Assembly: GCA_012962365.1 (NCBI GenBank) | Contig: DTXR01000450.1 | Span: 1-7,409 of the forward strand | Direction: 5' to 3' | Length of the DNA stretch: 7,409 nucleotides | Source of the DNA: Chromatiaceae bacterium | GTDB taxonomy: Bacteria > Pseudomonadota > Gammaproteobacteria > Chromatiales > Chromatiaceae | Position numbers and translations under genes: made by a program | Shown: one piece after another, positions 1 to 6,901 of the stretch | Position numbering within the stretch: position 1 is the first letter of the stretch | Layout: each line of letters starts with the position of its first letter | The notes under the pieces: model-generated | What the model was told of the DNA's origin: nothing | What the model saw: the letters and a program-made list of their open reading frames with translations, nothing else | Databases searched by the model: none

Positions 1-7
1 ATATATA

Positions 8-83
8 TGGAGCCGGTGACAGGAGTTGAACCCACGACATCCTCATTACAAGTGAGGCGCTCTACCAACTGAGCTACACCGGC
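8..83 (-). tRNA. tRNA-Thr (anticodon UGU)
   Basis: A complete 76-nt cloverleaf reads on the minus strand with encoded CCA (plus 8-10). The acceptor stem is GCCGGTG/CACCGGC, the D arm GCTC...GAGC, the anticodon stem CCTCA/TGAGG around loop CTTGTAA (anticodon TGT, complement at 48-50), and the T loop TTCAACT. The first two acceptor pairs are G1-C72 and C2-G71, which with G35 and U36 are known threonine identity elements in E. coli. Discriminator base 73 is U. The T stem GTGGG/CCTGT contains three consecutive G-U pairs (49-65, 50-64, 51-63), so it is weaker than usual. It lies 24 nt after the SPOR gene. By analogy with thrU-tyrU-glyT-thrT-tufB in E. coli, more tRNAs may follow beyond the left edge, but none is visible here. 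Confidence 0.97.
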
Positions 84-87
84 ATGG

Positions 88-122
88 GCTGCGTATTTTA
101 CAGCTTGTCAGTGGCCAGTCAA
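88..122 (-). promoter_or_regulatory. Sigma-70-type promoter for tRNA-Thr
   Basis: On the minus strand a -35 box TTGACT (117-122, 5 of 6 consensus) and a -10 box TAAAAT (95-100, 5 of 6) are separated by 16 nt. Transcription would begin around 86-90, a few bases before the mature tRNA 5' end at 83. The bases between the -10 box and the expected start (ACGCAGCC) are GC-rich. Such a discriminator is typical of stable-RNA promoters under stringent control; applying that here is inference. The -35 box lies inside the last codons of the SPOR gene, so tRNA-Thr could be made both from this promoter and by read-through from the birA-coaX operon, since no terminator separates them. Confidence 0.7.
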
Positions 123-971
123 AGCCTGTTTGCAAACTTTTTTCTCCACAACGGCATTCGCCGGCAGCTTTTGTGACTGGATTTTCTGTAGGGCTTCATC
201 GCTGACTCCCGAAAACAATACCCAGTAAACCCGGGCGTTTTTCTGCTTTGGAACGACAACCGGCTCAAATCCTTTCTCGCGAATGTTGTCTGCATACCGC
301 TGCGCATAACGTTCCTGTGTGTACAGGCCCATAGAGATGGCATTTTTGTGTTCACCTTTGCGCATCAACCACAGGTCTTCGAATCCCGCTTTCCGCAGTC
401 GATTCAGCATAGCTTCAGCGCTGGCCGTATCAGGCATTTCGGGAATCATCACCCAATAGCCTACTGTTTCTTTTCCCGGTCGGGCCGCTATACGGGCCTC
501 TGCATCGTTCGCGGAAAGCGTGCGCCGATAGCCTTCGGCCATATTTCTGCTGCGAATGGGCCCCAGCTCGCCGCAATAGGCAAGCATCGCTTCATTTTCT
601 GATGTTTCGTCAATATCCGGAACTGCCACAGCCTCAACCTGAGGTTCGGGTTCAGGTTCAGGTTCAATTGCCAACGCTGTTCCGGTCTCACCTGTTTGTT
701 CGGTTTCAGGCGCAGCCAGAGATGCCGGTTCCGGTGCTGGCGACCCCGCCTTTTCCGTCGGGCTGCCTGCTTCTGATGCATCCGATTGCATCTCAGTTTC
801 CACTTCTGCCTTTTCTTCAGCAATTGGCTCATTTACCAGCCGTATCTGGCCAAAATCCGGTTTGGTGGTTTGCGGTGGCACAGGGGTTGCCCTGCTCCTG
901 TCCCCATACTGAATCCAAAGAAAGAGCACCGCATTGAGTGCGATCAGTATCCCCAGCAGCAGGCGTGTCAT
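108..971 (-). CDS. SPOR-domain inner-membrane protein downstream of coaX
   Basis: A 287-residue protein with an N-terminal membrane anchor (about residues 4-21, MTRLLLGILIALNAVLFLW), then a long low-complexity linker rich in Glu, Pro, Ala and Ser (about 45-125) including an EPEPEPEP run at 103-110. A C-terminal region (about 168-240) has the look of a SPOR repeat: GYWVMIPEM, then ...AMLNRLRKAGFEDLWLM..., then ...AISMGLYTQERYAQRYADNIREKGFEP in sequence. SPOR domains bind peptidoglycan stripped of stem peptides, and this layout (short cytoplasmic start, one TM helix, periplasmic linker, SPOR) is common in envelope and division proteins. Cys133 and Cys280 flank the domain and could pair in the periplasm. 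The ATG overlaps the coaX stop as ATGA and has no strong Shine-Dalgarno, suggesting coupled translation. It is the last protein gene of the operon. Its cellular role is not known from the sequence. Confidence 0.88.
   Translation of the reverse strand: MTRLLLGILIALNAVLFLWIQYGDRSRATPVPPQTTKPDFGQIRLVNEPIAEEKAEVETEMQSDASEAGSPTEKAGSPAPEPASLAAPETEQTGETGTALAIEPEPEPEPQVEAVAVPDIDETSENEAMLAYCGELGPIRSRNMAEGYRRTLSANDAEARIAARPGKETVGYWVMIPEMPDTASAEAMLNRLRKAGFEDLWLMRKGEHKNAISMGLYTQERYAQRYADNIREKGFEPVVVPKQKNARVYWVLFSGVSDEALQKIQSQKLPANAVVEKKVCKQALTGH
643..666. repeat. Four tandem GGTTCR hexamers
   Basis: The plus strand reads GGTTCG once and GGTTCA three times in direct succession, encoding the Glu-Pro repeat (residues 103-110) of the minus-strand SPOR gene. 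Repeat-unit gain or loss would keep the frame and only change linker length, so this is a candidate length-variable site between strains. Confidence 0.85.
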
Positions 972-1723
972 GAGCTGTGTTCTCTAGCGTACAAGCGTAT
1001 TCCCTCTAGCACCAGTGCATCACGGCGCTGATAATCGATTTGCATCAATGGTTCAATCAATTCTACCTCACCTCCGGTCAGAATCAGCCCCGGGTCGCAG
1101 ATACCGGCAGCCTGCATGCGTTCGATGGATTGCTCGATCAGCGCAACAATGCTCTTACCCGTACCCAGTTCGATGCAGGAGGCTGTGCTGTCGCCCCATT
1201 CCCGACTGGCATCGATCCCGTGTCTTTGCATTTCGATAGCCGTATTCTGCAGCAGCGCCCGCTGCATGGTTTTCACACCGGGCAGGATATAACCACCCAG
1301 GTGCTGCCCCCGGCTGTTCACCACATCCAGCGTAACCGCGGTGCCACAATCCACCACACACACGCCATCGGGACAAGAGCGGTAGGCGGCTATCATCGCT
1401 GCCCAGCGATCCACCCCCAGTTGCTGCGGTTGCTCATAGCCACAGGTCAGGCCACAGCATGCCGCCGTCACCTTCATCACCTGGGGAGACAGGCCCCAGG
1501 CTTTGGTCAGCCATGCTGCCAATGCTTCTTCAACCGCCCTGTCGGCGACCGATGCAACCCATACCTGTTCGGGCCTGTCTGACATTTTCCAGGCGGCGGC
1601 AAACGTGTCTCGCAAAGAGGCCTTCTTGTAATCTGCTGCCTGCATGGAAGAACAACCCTGCCGGTTTTCCCGCATCCACTTGATACGGGAATTGCCCAGG
1701 TCGATATACAGCTTCCCTGTCAT
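968..1723 (-). CDS. coaX: Type III pantothenate kinase
   Basis: A 251-residue protein that phosphorylates pantothenate with ATP, the first step of coenzyme A synthesis, in the cytoplasm. It has the ASKHA-fold signatures of the CoaX family: phosphate-binding MTGKLYIDLGNSRIKW at the N terminus (Asp8), YEQPQQLGVDRW at 96-107 (Asp105), VVDCGTAVTLD at 123-133 (Asp125), GGYILPG at 143-149 and LILTGGEV at 213-220. The length is normal for the family and nothing is missing. From family knowledge, type III enzymes need a monovalent cation and are not feedback-inhibited by CoA, unlike CoaA. The ATG lies one base after the birA stop (TGA-A-ATG) with AGGT a suitable distance upstream, and the stop overlaps the SPOR gene start as ATGA. 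The birA-pantothenate kinase pairing matches E. coli birA-coaA, although CoaX and CoaA are unrelated in sequence. Confidence 0.97.
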   Translation of the reverse strand: MTGKLYIDLGNSRIKWMRENRQGCSSMQAADYKKASLRDTFAAAWKMSDRPEQVWVASVADRAVEEALAAWLTKAWGLSPQVMKVTAACCGLTCGYEQPQQLGVDRWAAMIAAYRSCPDGVCVVDCGTAVTLDVVNSRGQHLGGYILPGVKTMQRALLQNTAIEMQRHGIDASREWGDSTASCIELGTGKSIVALIEQSIERMQAAGICDPGLILTGGEVELIEPLMQIDYQRRDALVLEGIRLYAREHSS

Positions 1724-1724
1724 T

Positions 1725-2708
1725 TCAGACCTGTCCCCGCAAGCTGACTTCTCCCGAATACCAGATTTGCCTGCCGGCAGCCCCCTCTAACACCAGACCT
1801 CCCTGATCATCCAATCCCGTATAAATGCCCGTGATCGTGCTGCTACCCGTCATAAGCGTCACCTCCTGACCCAGGTAGATATCATACGCGTTCCAGGTTT
1901 CCATAAAGGGCGCCAGGCCTCGTTGCTGATAGATAACACAGGTCTGCAGCAGGGCATCAAGCAGCTTACCGACAAGACGGTTACGCCCAGGAAGAGTATC
2001 GAGGCAGGCCGACAGGTCTGTCCAGGGTTGATCGATGTCCTGGGCCGCCGATGCCGGCAATCGGATGTTGAGGCCCAGGCCGATGATCGCCTGGCAGGGG
2101 CCTTCCATTTCACCACCGGCCTCCACCAGTATGCCAGCAAGTTTTTTTCCGTGGATATGAATGTCATTGGGCCACTTCAAACCATGACTCCGCAACCCCA
2201 GATCTGCGAGCACCTGGGCCACAGCCACACCGACGGCAATGCTCAGGCCTGCCAAATCTGCAATACAAAGATCGAATCGCCATGCCAGGGAAAGATAGAC
2301 ATTACTACCGAACACAGATACCCACTGCCTTCCCCTGCGGCCACGCCCTGCCGTTTGATATTCTGAAACACAGGCATGGCCGCCATGCAGATGGGGGCTG
2401 CATTGATCTGACAGAAAAGCGTTGGTGGAGGCAATGACCGGCAACACTTGCAGATCCACGAGACGGGGCTGCAATTCAGGCTGAACACAGCGCCGGATGG
2501 CTTCTTTGTCGAGAAGTTCCAGTGGCGTGATCAGCCGATGGCCTTTGCCTCTCATGGATTCGATATCAATCCCGGGAAAAGCAGCCAGACGCCGAATGCG
2601 CTTCCAGATTGCTGCACGAGTAATACCGAATTGTATGGCCAATGCCTCACCGGAATGAAACCGGCCATCTGCCAGTACGCCCAGCAGGGCGTATTCCTCG
2701 TCATTCAT
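1725..2708 (-). CDS. birA: Bifunctional biotin-protein ligase / biotin operon repressor
   Basis: A 327-residue protein that activates biotin with ATP to biotinyl-5'-AMP and transfers it to the lysine of the biotin carboxyl carrier protein. The N-terminal ~62 residues form a winged helix-turn-helix (HSGEALAIQFGITRAAIWKRI, ending in GKGHRLI), so this is the class II, DNA-binding type that can also repress biotin genes. The catalytic core shows STN at 94-96, GRGRRGRQW at 121-129 (biotinyl-AMP loop), KWPND at 178-182 and KKLAGILVE at 188-196. The C-terminal cap ends SGEVSLRG, as in other BirA proteins. Length is close to E. coli BirA (321 aa). The ATG overlaps the stop of the upstream M61 gene (ATGA), with no clear ribosome binding site of its own, pointing to translational coupling. 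Any BirA operator would lie at biotin biosynthesis genes, which are not in this window. Confidence 0.97.
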   Translation of the reverse strand: MNDEEYALLGVLADGRFHSGEALAIQFGITRAAIWKRIRRLAAFPGIDIESMRGKGHRLITPLELLDKEAIRRCVQPELQPRLVDLQVLPVIASTNAFLSDQCSPHLHGGHACVSEYQTAGRGRRGRQWVSVFGSNVYLSLAWRFDLCIADLAGLSIAVGVAVAQVLADLGLRSHGLKWPNDIHIHGKKLAGILVEAGGEMEGPCQAIIGLGLNIRLPASAAQDIDQPWTDLSACLDTLPGRNRLVGKLLDALLQTCVIYQQRGLAPFMETWNAYDIYLGQEVTLMTGSSTITGIYTGLDDQGGLVLEGAAGRQIWYSGEVSLRGQV

Positions 2709-4522
2709 CGCTGATGCAACCAGTTGCGCCTACGCGCAAGCTGACTTTCCGAGCATTGGTCTTCAGGCATCAGCCACAGCTCGCAGGTATCCCGCGCGGC
2801 CAGCTGTACGGGAAGAGAAAAGACCATGAGTTCATCCCGACGAAAGGCATGAATCTGTACCTCCCTGCCTTTTTCGAACTGTCCGAGCACCCCGTCCAGG
2901 TTCTTGGCGGTGACCTGCAGGCCATCGATGGCGATCACCCTGTCACCCGCAGACAATCCGGCATTTTGCGCCGCACCACCGTCGTAAACCTGAAGCAATT
3001 CCACGAAATCACCCTTCTGGCGGTACCGGGCACCCAACACAGGCCTGGCCTCCGGCATTTCGGCACCGTCACCAACGCCACCCCAGTCTTCCTGACTTTT
3101 TGTCGGGCGCAACCGGTAACCGATTCCCAGTGAGGAAAACCAGCTTTCCAGCGGCAGATCCTCCGTGCCATGTACGGCCTGCTCAAAAAATGCGGACAGA
3201 TCGGCATCGGCCAGTCGATCGGCCAGTCGCTCCAGATCCGACTCGGCGACCCCGATATCATGCGTGCCAAATTCCTCCCAAAGCCTGCGCATGAAATCGT
3301 CCAGGGACAATCTGTCCCCGCTCCGATCTCTCAGAACCATATCCAGGCCGAACGCCACCAGCGCGCCCTTGCTGTAATAGCTGATGATCGCATTGGGCGC
3401 ATTCTCGTCCTGCTTGTAGAACTTGGTCCAGGTGTCGAAGCTGGATTCAGCTACCGACTGGCGGAACCGCCCGCTGCTGCGCATCACCCTGGTAACCGTC
3501 TGTGCCACCAGATCCAGATAATCATCGGGCTGGATGCAGCCCGTGCGCACCAGGGCAAGATCATCGTAGTAGCTGGTGATCCCCTCGAATGCCCACAGCA
3601 ATTCGGTGTGCACTTCGCAGGACAGGTCCGCCTGCTTGAGCAGTTGGGGACGGATGCGCTTCACATTCCATAAGTGGAAATATTCGTGGCTGCACAATCC
3701 GAGATATTTGATATACCCTTTGCCGGGTTGCTTCATGCCTTTGGCAGGCAAATCATCCCGCTCACACAGAAGCGCCGTCGAATCCCTGTGCTCCAGCCCG
3801 CCATAACCCTCTCCCACGACCATGGTCAGAAACAAATAGCTGTCTACCGGAAGCTCCCCGAATAACGCGGCATGACAAGCACATATTTTCTGCAAATCCC
3901 GGGCAATACGTTCTCCATCAAAGCGGCAGCGCCCGCTGAAAACCATGCGATGCGGCTTGCCCTCCACGGGAAAATTCAGCTCCTGAAACTCGCCCATTTC
4001 CACGGGGCAATCGACAAGATGCGAATAGGATTCGGCGCGATAGCTCCCGAACCCCTGGGGATCGATTGATTTCACAGGCAGGCTGGTGGCCAACTTCCAG
4101 GACAGAAAAGCATCTCCCACTGGTCTTTCAATAATCACCAGCAACGGTCTGGCTTCCTGTCCGACAACCTGCAAAAAAACACTGGTGCCATTGAAAAAAC
4201 CGTGGGTGGTGTCGAGGTGTGCGCCCCGGACTGACAGATCCCAGCAATAGACATCATATTCCACCGCTAGGACACCGGAAACCGGCTCGGCCTGCCAGGT
4301 GTGCTTGTCCAGTTTGAAAATATTCACCGGTCTACCTTCACTGGAAGCCTTTATAGAGACAATATTCTTCGCAAAATCCCGGATCATATAGCTGCCGGGT
4401 ATCCAGGCTGGAAGCGAAAGGCGTTGTCCCGTCACTTCGGGCAGGCCGACGATCAGGGAGACCCTGAACAGATGGGCATGAAGCGAAAACGGTCGAATAG
4501 TGTAAACGATGGTATTTTTCAT
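2705..4522 (-). CDS. M61-family (glycyl aminopeptidase-like) metallopeptidase with PDZ domain
   Basis: A 605-residue protein (numbered from the ATG at 4522) of peptidase family M61. It has the N-terminal beta domain with LPAWIPGSYMIRDFAKNI (about 37-54) and DTTHGFFNGTSVFL (104-117), then GGLEH (241-245), the zinc motif HEYFH (279-283) followed by LWNVKRIRP, and LWAFEGITSYYDD (309-321), whose Glu313 is the likely third zinc ligand. A PDZ domain follows at about 494-570 (GDFVELLQVYDGGAAQNAGL, GDRVIAIDG). No signal peptide is visible, so it is probably cytoplasmic. Family members release N-terminal residues, preferring Gly/Ala; the substrate here is unknown. The start may instead be a TTG one codon upstream (4525); neither has an obvious Shine-Dalgarno. 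All catalytic residues are present. It heads the operon and overlaps birA by four bases. Confidence 0.93.
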   Translation of the reverse strand: MKNTIVYTIRPFSLHAHLFRVSLIVGLPEVTGQRLSLPAWIPGSYMIRDFAKNIVSIKASSEGRPVNIFKLDKHTWQAEPVSGVLAVEYDVYCWDLSVRGAHLDTTHGFFNGTSVFLQVVGQEARPLLVIIERPVGDAFLSWKLATSLPVKSIDPQGFGSYRAESYSHLVDCPVEMGEFQELNFPVEGKPHRMVFSGRCRFDGERIARDLQKICACHAALFGELPVDSYLFLTMVVGEGYGGLEHRDSTALLCERDDLPAKGMKQPGKGYIKYLGLCSHEYFHLWNVKRIRPQLLKQADLSCEVHTELLWAFEGITSYYDDLALVRTGCIQPDDYLDLVAQTVTRVMRSSGRFRQSVAESSFDTWTKFYKQDENAPNAIISYYSKGALVAFGLDMVLRDRSGDRLSLDDFMRRLWEEFGTHDIGVAESDLERLADRLADADLSAFFEQAVHGTEDLPLESWFSSLGIGYRLRPTKSQEDWGGVGDGAEMPEARPVLGARYRQKGDFVELLQVYDGGAAQNAGLSAGDRVIAIDGLQVTAKNLDGVLGQFEKGREVQIHAFRRDELMVFSLPVQLAARDTCELWLMPEDQCSESQLARRRNWLHQR

Positions 4523-4557
4523 CAAGCGGGGAGAAAAGCCGAAGAAAGTTTGTCCAT
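4522..4557 (-). other. Possible 11-codon leader peptide overlapping the M61 start
   Basis: An ATG at 4555-4557 opens an 11-residue frame (MDKLSSAFLPA) whose TGA stop shares its final A with the ATG of the M61 gene (TGATG). This would allow termination-reinitiation, which would fit the lack of a Shine-Dalgarno for the M61 gene. The short frame itself also lacks a strong ribosome binding site, and such an arrangement can arise by chance, so this is only a candidate. Confidence 0.2.
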
Positions 4558-4711
4558 TCTACTACAGCAAGAAAAACCGTTCGTGGCTCAGACTGTTCAC
4601 ATACAGGTGACTGCAAGCTGTCAGATATTCAGGAAAATGCGAAAACCTGCTTATTTTTTTGCCTGCACGGCCGCTAAGATAGTGACATTGATTCATCAGG
4701 AAAAAAACAAA
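4526..4711. promoter_or_regulatory. Divergent intergenic region between the M61-birA-coaX operon and the metalloprotease
   Basis: These 186 bases separate two divergent transcription units and must hold both promoters if they are driven locally. On the minus strand TAGAAT (4556-4561) fits a -10 box at 5 of 6 positions but has no good -35 at normal spacing. On the plus strand TAAGAT (4675-4680) is a 4 of 6 match preceded by a T-rich tract (4651-4660), also without a good -35. AGGA at about 4698-4701, followed by an A-rich spacer, is a plausible ribosome binding site for the ATG at 4712. No convincing operator is seen. Confidence 0.4.
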
Positions 4712-6760
4712 ATGCGTCGCTCCAGAACAGTTCTCCTCATTGCCCTGCTGGGACTCTCGACAGCAACTCTCGCTTCCGAATTCCTGTTCAGCTTTCCTGC
4801 GGAGAAAGTCGACAATACAAAAGCTGCTGCAAGTCAAGGTTCCCTGGCAAAATGGGCGGTTCAATTGAGCAATGGAATCGAACAACGGTTGGAAAAAGGT
4901 AAAACACTTTCTTTATCACTCCCGGGTAACCGCTATATAGACAGTGAAATCAGGGAAATCCTTCCTCATGCAGGATTGATCCACGATGCGCCAATCGATG
5001 AAACCCGTATCGCCAACCTGAAATCTGGTCATGGCAGCGTGGAAATCTACCTGCAAGACGGGACAATCACTGGCATGCTGGTGCTGGACATGTCACGCAA
5101 CGAAGTTTTCAGGGCAAGATTTGATGCTTCCGGCGCCGGTGTATTGATTCAGGAAAACCCCGACGAATATTACTGTGTTCGGTATCCTGCGGTTATACCA
5201 GCGACACAAGATGCTGCTCCCGAAATTGCAAACACCGCGCCCATACCTGACCTGGAGACCCTGAAGCATCTGCAGAGCAAACCCGGTGTTGCCAATATTC
5301 TATACATCAATTACTGGGGAGGAAGTTATACAGGCACCGCATGGAATAACGGGAATACCATCGACTACACCCCTTTTAGCCAGGATAGCGATACTGCAAA
5401 CTTTAGCGACCAGGAACGTCATGACATGTGGCTGGCATGGGCTGAAACAGCCGAAGACTATGCACCCTTCAATATCAATGTCACTACCGATGCTGACGTT
5501 TATGCCGCCACCCCCGAAAATCAAAGAGTTCAGATTATCGCCACAACCACATCAGATTGGTACGGGAACGCCGGTGGAGTTGCCTATGTCGGTATTTTTG
5601 GCTGGGGTGACCAATACGGAACCGGCTGGGTCTGGAACAAAGGGCCTTCCTCACTGGGGATGACTATTTCTCATGAATCCGGGCACCAAATGGGCTTACA
5701 TCATGATGGCAACCCAACGCATGAATATGAATCTGGCCATGGAAGCTGGGGACCCATAATGGGCGGCCCTTTTGGCAGATCCTATGCTCAATGGAGCAAG
5801 GGAGAATATCCGGATGCGGTCATCAAGAAGGACGACGGTATCCAGGAAGATGATCTCGTAATCATTCGCAGCGCCGTGGGAGAATTCGCCGATGAAGCAG
5901 GAGACAGTTCGGCCAGCGCGGTGCAGCTGGCTCTACCCGTCATTGAAAAAACGGGCATACTGCGCCCTGAAGGGCTGGGAAAAGACATCGACGTGTACAG
6001 CTTTGATTTATCCTCTCCTGCTTCAGTCAAAGTTCGAATTGGTCCTCCGCTGGGCATTCAGGGGGAATCAATGGGGACCAGCCTGTCTCTCAACGCACAA
6101 CTCGTGGACGAAGCGGGCGGTGTGATATCCAGTCTCTCACCCTCTAGCCCGCCACCAAGCAACGTCCTCCAGGAAACCCTGTCACTCGACGCCGGACGTT
6201 ACGAACTCATCCTAAAACCCTTGTCTTACGACCCGAACTGGAATACGGGTTTTGGCGAGTATGCCAACGGTGGTTATTACTCTATTACCATAGAAAAGGA
6301 ACGTGGCCCCGATCTCGTTACCTCCGCCAAAATAACAAACCGGCAGATCATCTCCCCAGGGCAGGACGTTACCCTTGTTGCAACAATCAGCAATAGGGGT
6401 GATATCGAAGCATCGGCCACAACGCTTCGATACTATGTCGCCGACTCTCCCAGCGTTACCCAAAATAACCTGGAAGCCCCGGAAACACAGCAGATAGATG
6501 CCTTGACCCCGGGTGCTGCCATCGATATACCACAGTCTCTGGCGATTTCTCCAAACCTTTCTGCCGGTCATCATTGGGTAGCAGGTTGCGTCGATCCTGT
6601 ATCCGGTGAGTCGCAAACGACAAACAATTGCTCCAAAGGAGTAGAAGTCGTAATAGCAACAGGCACATGCGACGCAGCTAAATTCTCTGTCAATCAACAA
6701 AGGTATGCTGATTACCATTTTCTAAAATCTGAAACAGCCGTTTTTGTGTCTGATAGCTAG
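4712..6760 (+). CDS. Secreted metzincin (reprolysin-like) metalloprotease, multidomain, C terminus cut by an in-frame TAG
   Basis: A 682-residue protein. The start at 4712 is chosen because it gives a clean Sec signal peptide (MRRSRTVLLIALLGLSTATLA, cleavage near 21-23); the open frame reaches back to 4301 but there it is antisense to the M61 gene. A pro-region (about 25-185) contains one cysteine, Cys155 (YYCVRYP), a possible cysteine switch. The catalytic domain (about 195-365) has HESGHQMGLHHD at 321-332 (His321, His325 and His331 as zinc ligands, Glu322 catalytic) and a Met-turn GPIMGG (Met350). Next come a PPC-like beta sandwich (about 395-528, DIDVYSFDL...AGRYELIL...GGYYSITI), a CARDB-like domain (about 533-648) and the start of a small C-terminal beta domain from Cys653. 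The frame stops at TAG 6758-6760, inside that last domain. The gene is head-on to its neighbours and lower in GC (30/60 on the line from 5521 against 36/60 on the line from 3301), suggesting acquisition. The protein is probably exported as a zymogen; its substrate is unknown. Confidence 0.9.
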   Translation: MRRSRTVLLIALLGLSTATLASEFLFSFPAEKVDNTKAAASQGSLAKWAVQLSNGIEQRLEKGKTLSLSLPGNRYIDSEIREILPHAGLIHDAPIDETRIANLKSGHGSVEIYLQDGTITGMLVLDMSRNEVFRARFDASGAGVLIQENPDEYYCVRYPAVIPATQDAAPEIANTAPIPDLETLKHLQSKPGVANILYINYWGGSYTGTAWNNGNTIDYTPFSQDSDTANFSDQERHDMWLAWAETAEDYAPFNINVTTDADVYAATPENQRVQIIATTTSDWYGNAGGVAYVGIFGWGDQYGTGWVWNKGPSSLGMTISHESGHQMGLHHDGNPTHEYESGHGSWGPIMGGPFGRSYAQWSKGEYPDAVIKKDDGIQEDDLVIIRSAVGEFADEAGDSSASAVQLALPVIEKTGILRPEGLGKDIDVYSFDLSSPASVKVRIGPPLGIQGESMGTSLSLNAQLVDEAGGVISSLSPSSPPPSNVLQETLSLDAGRYELILKPLSYDPNWNTGFGEYANGGYYSITIEKERGPDLVTSAKITNRQIISPGQDVTLVATISNRGDIEASATTLRYYVADSPSVTQNNLEAPETQQIDALTPGAAIDIPQSLAISPNLSAGHHWVAGCVDPVSGESQTTNNCSKGVEVVIATGTCDAAKFSVNQQRYADYHFLKSETAVFVSDS

Positions 6761-6886
6761 GTAGAGCGAAATGGCGAATTGTATATTGAATCCCCTGCCG
6801 TCCACCTTGGAGCAGAAAACACTTACTTTTCAGTTGAAAAAGGAGCTGTATTGTCTGTGGTTTCAATTACACCCAGTTGCCCCTAA
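6758..6886 (+). pseudogene. In-frame C-terminal remainder of the metalloprotease after the TAG
   Basis: The frame of the metalloprotease continues past TAG 6758-6760 for 41 sense codons to TAA 6884-6886. The tail begins VERNGELYIESP, continues AVHLGAENTYFSVEKGAVLS and ends ITPSCP. The pattern (V..NGEL.IESPAVHLG...FSVEKGAVLSVV) resembles the repeated short strands of the small 'three-coathanger stack' type C-terminal beta domain seen on secreted bacterial proteins, whose first half (residues 653-682) lies just before the TAG. Its Cys723 would pair with Cys653, which is otherwise unpaired. With the TAG read as any amino acid, the full protein would be 724 residues. No start codon or ribosome binding site suggests separate translation. 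Nonsense mutation, natural readthrough and sequencing error all remain possible. Confidence 0.75.
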
Positions 6887-6901
6887 CGCAGTGTTTGGTT
6901 C

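Noticed and set aside
1..83. tRNA-Thr 3' end as an integration (att) site
   Set aside because: No integrase gene or second copy of the tRNA end is present in the window.
1040..1582. 180-codon plus-strand open frame opposite coaX
   Set aside because: It is a shadow of the well-supported coaX gene, with no recognisable domain.
4640..4662. T-run at 4651-4660 as an intrinsic terminator
   Set aside because: The preceding hairpin (CAGG...CCTG) has only about four base pairs with a 12-base loop, and no gene on the plus strand ends just upstream.
4301..4711. Upstream extension of the metalloprotease frame to 4301
   Set aside because: It runs antisense through the 5' end of the M61 gene, has no protein-like domain, and the ATG at 4712 gives a proper signal peptide with AGGA upstream.
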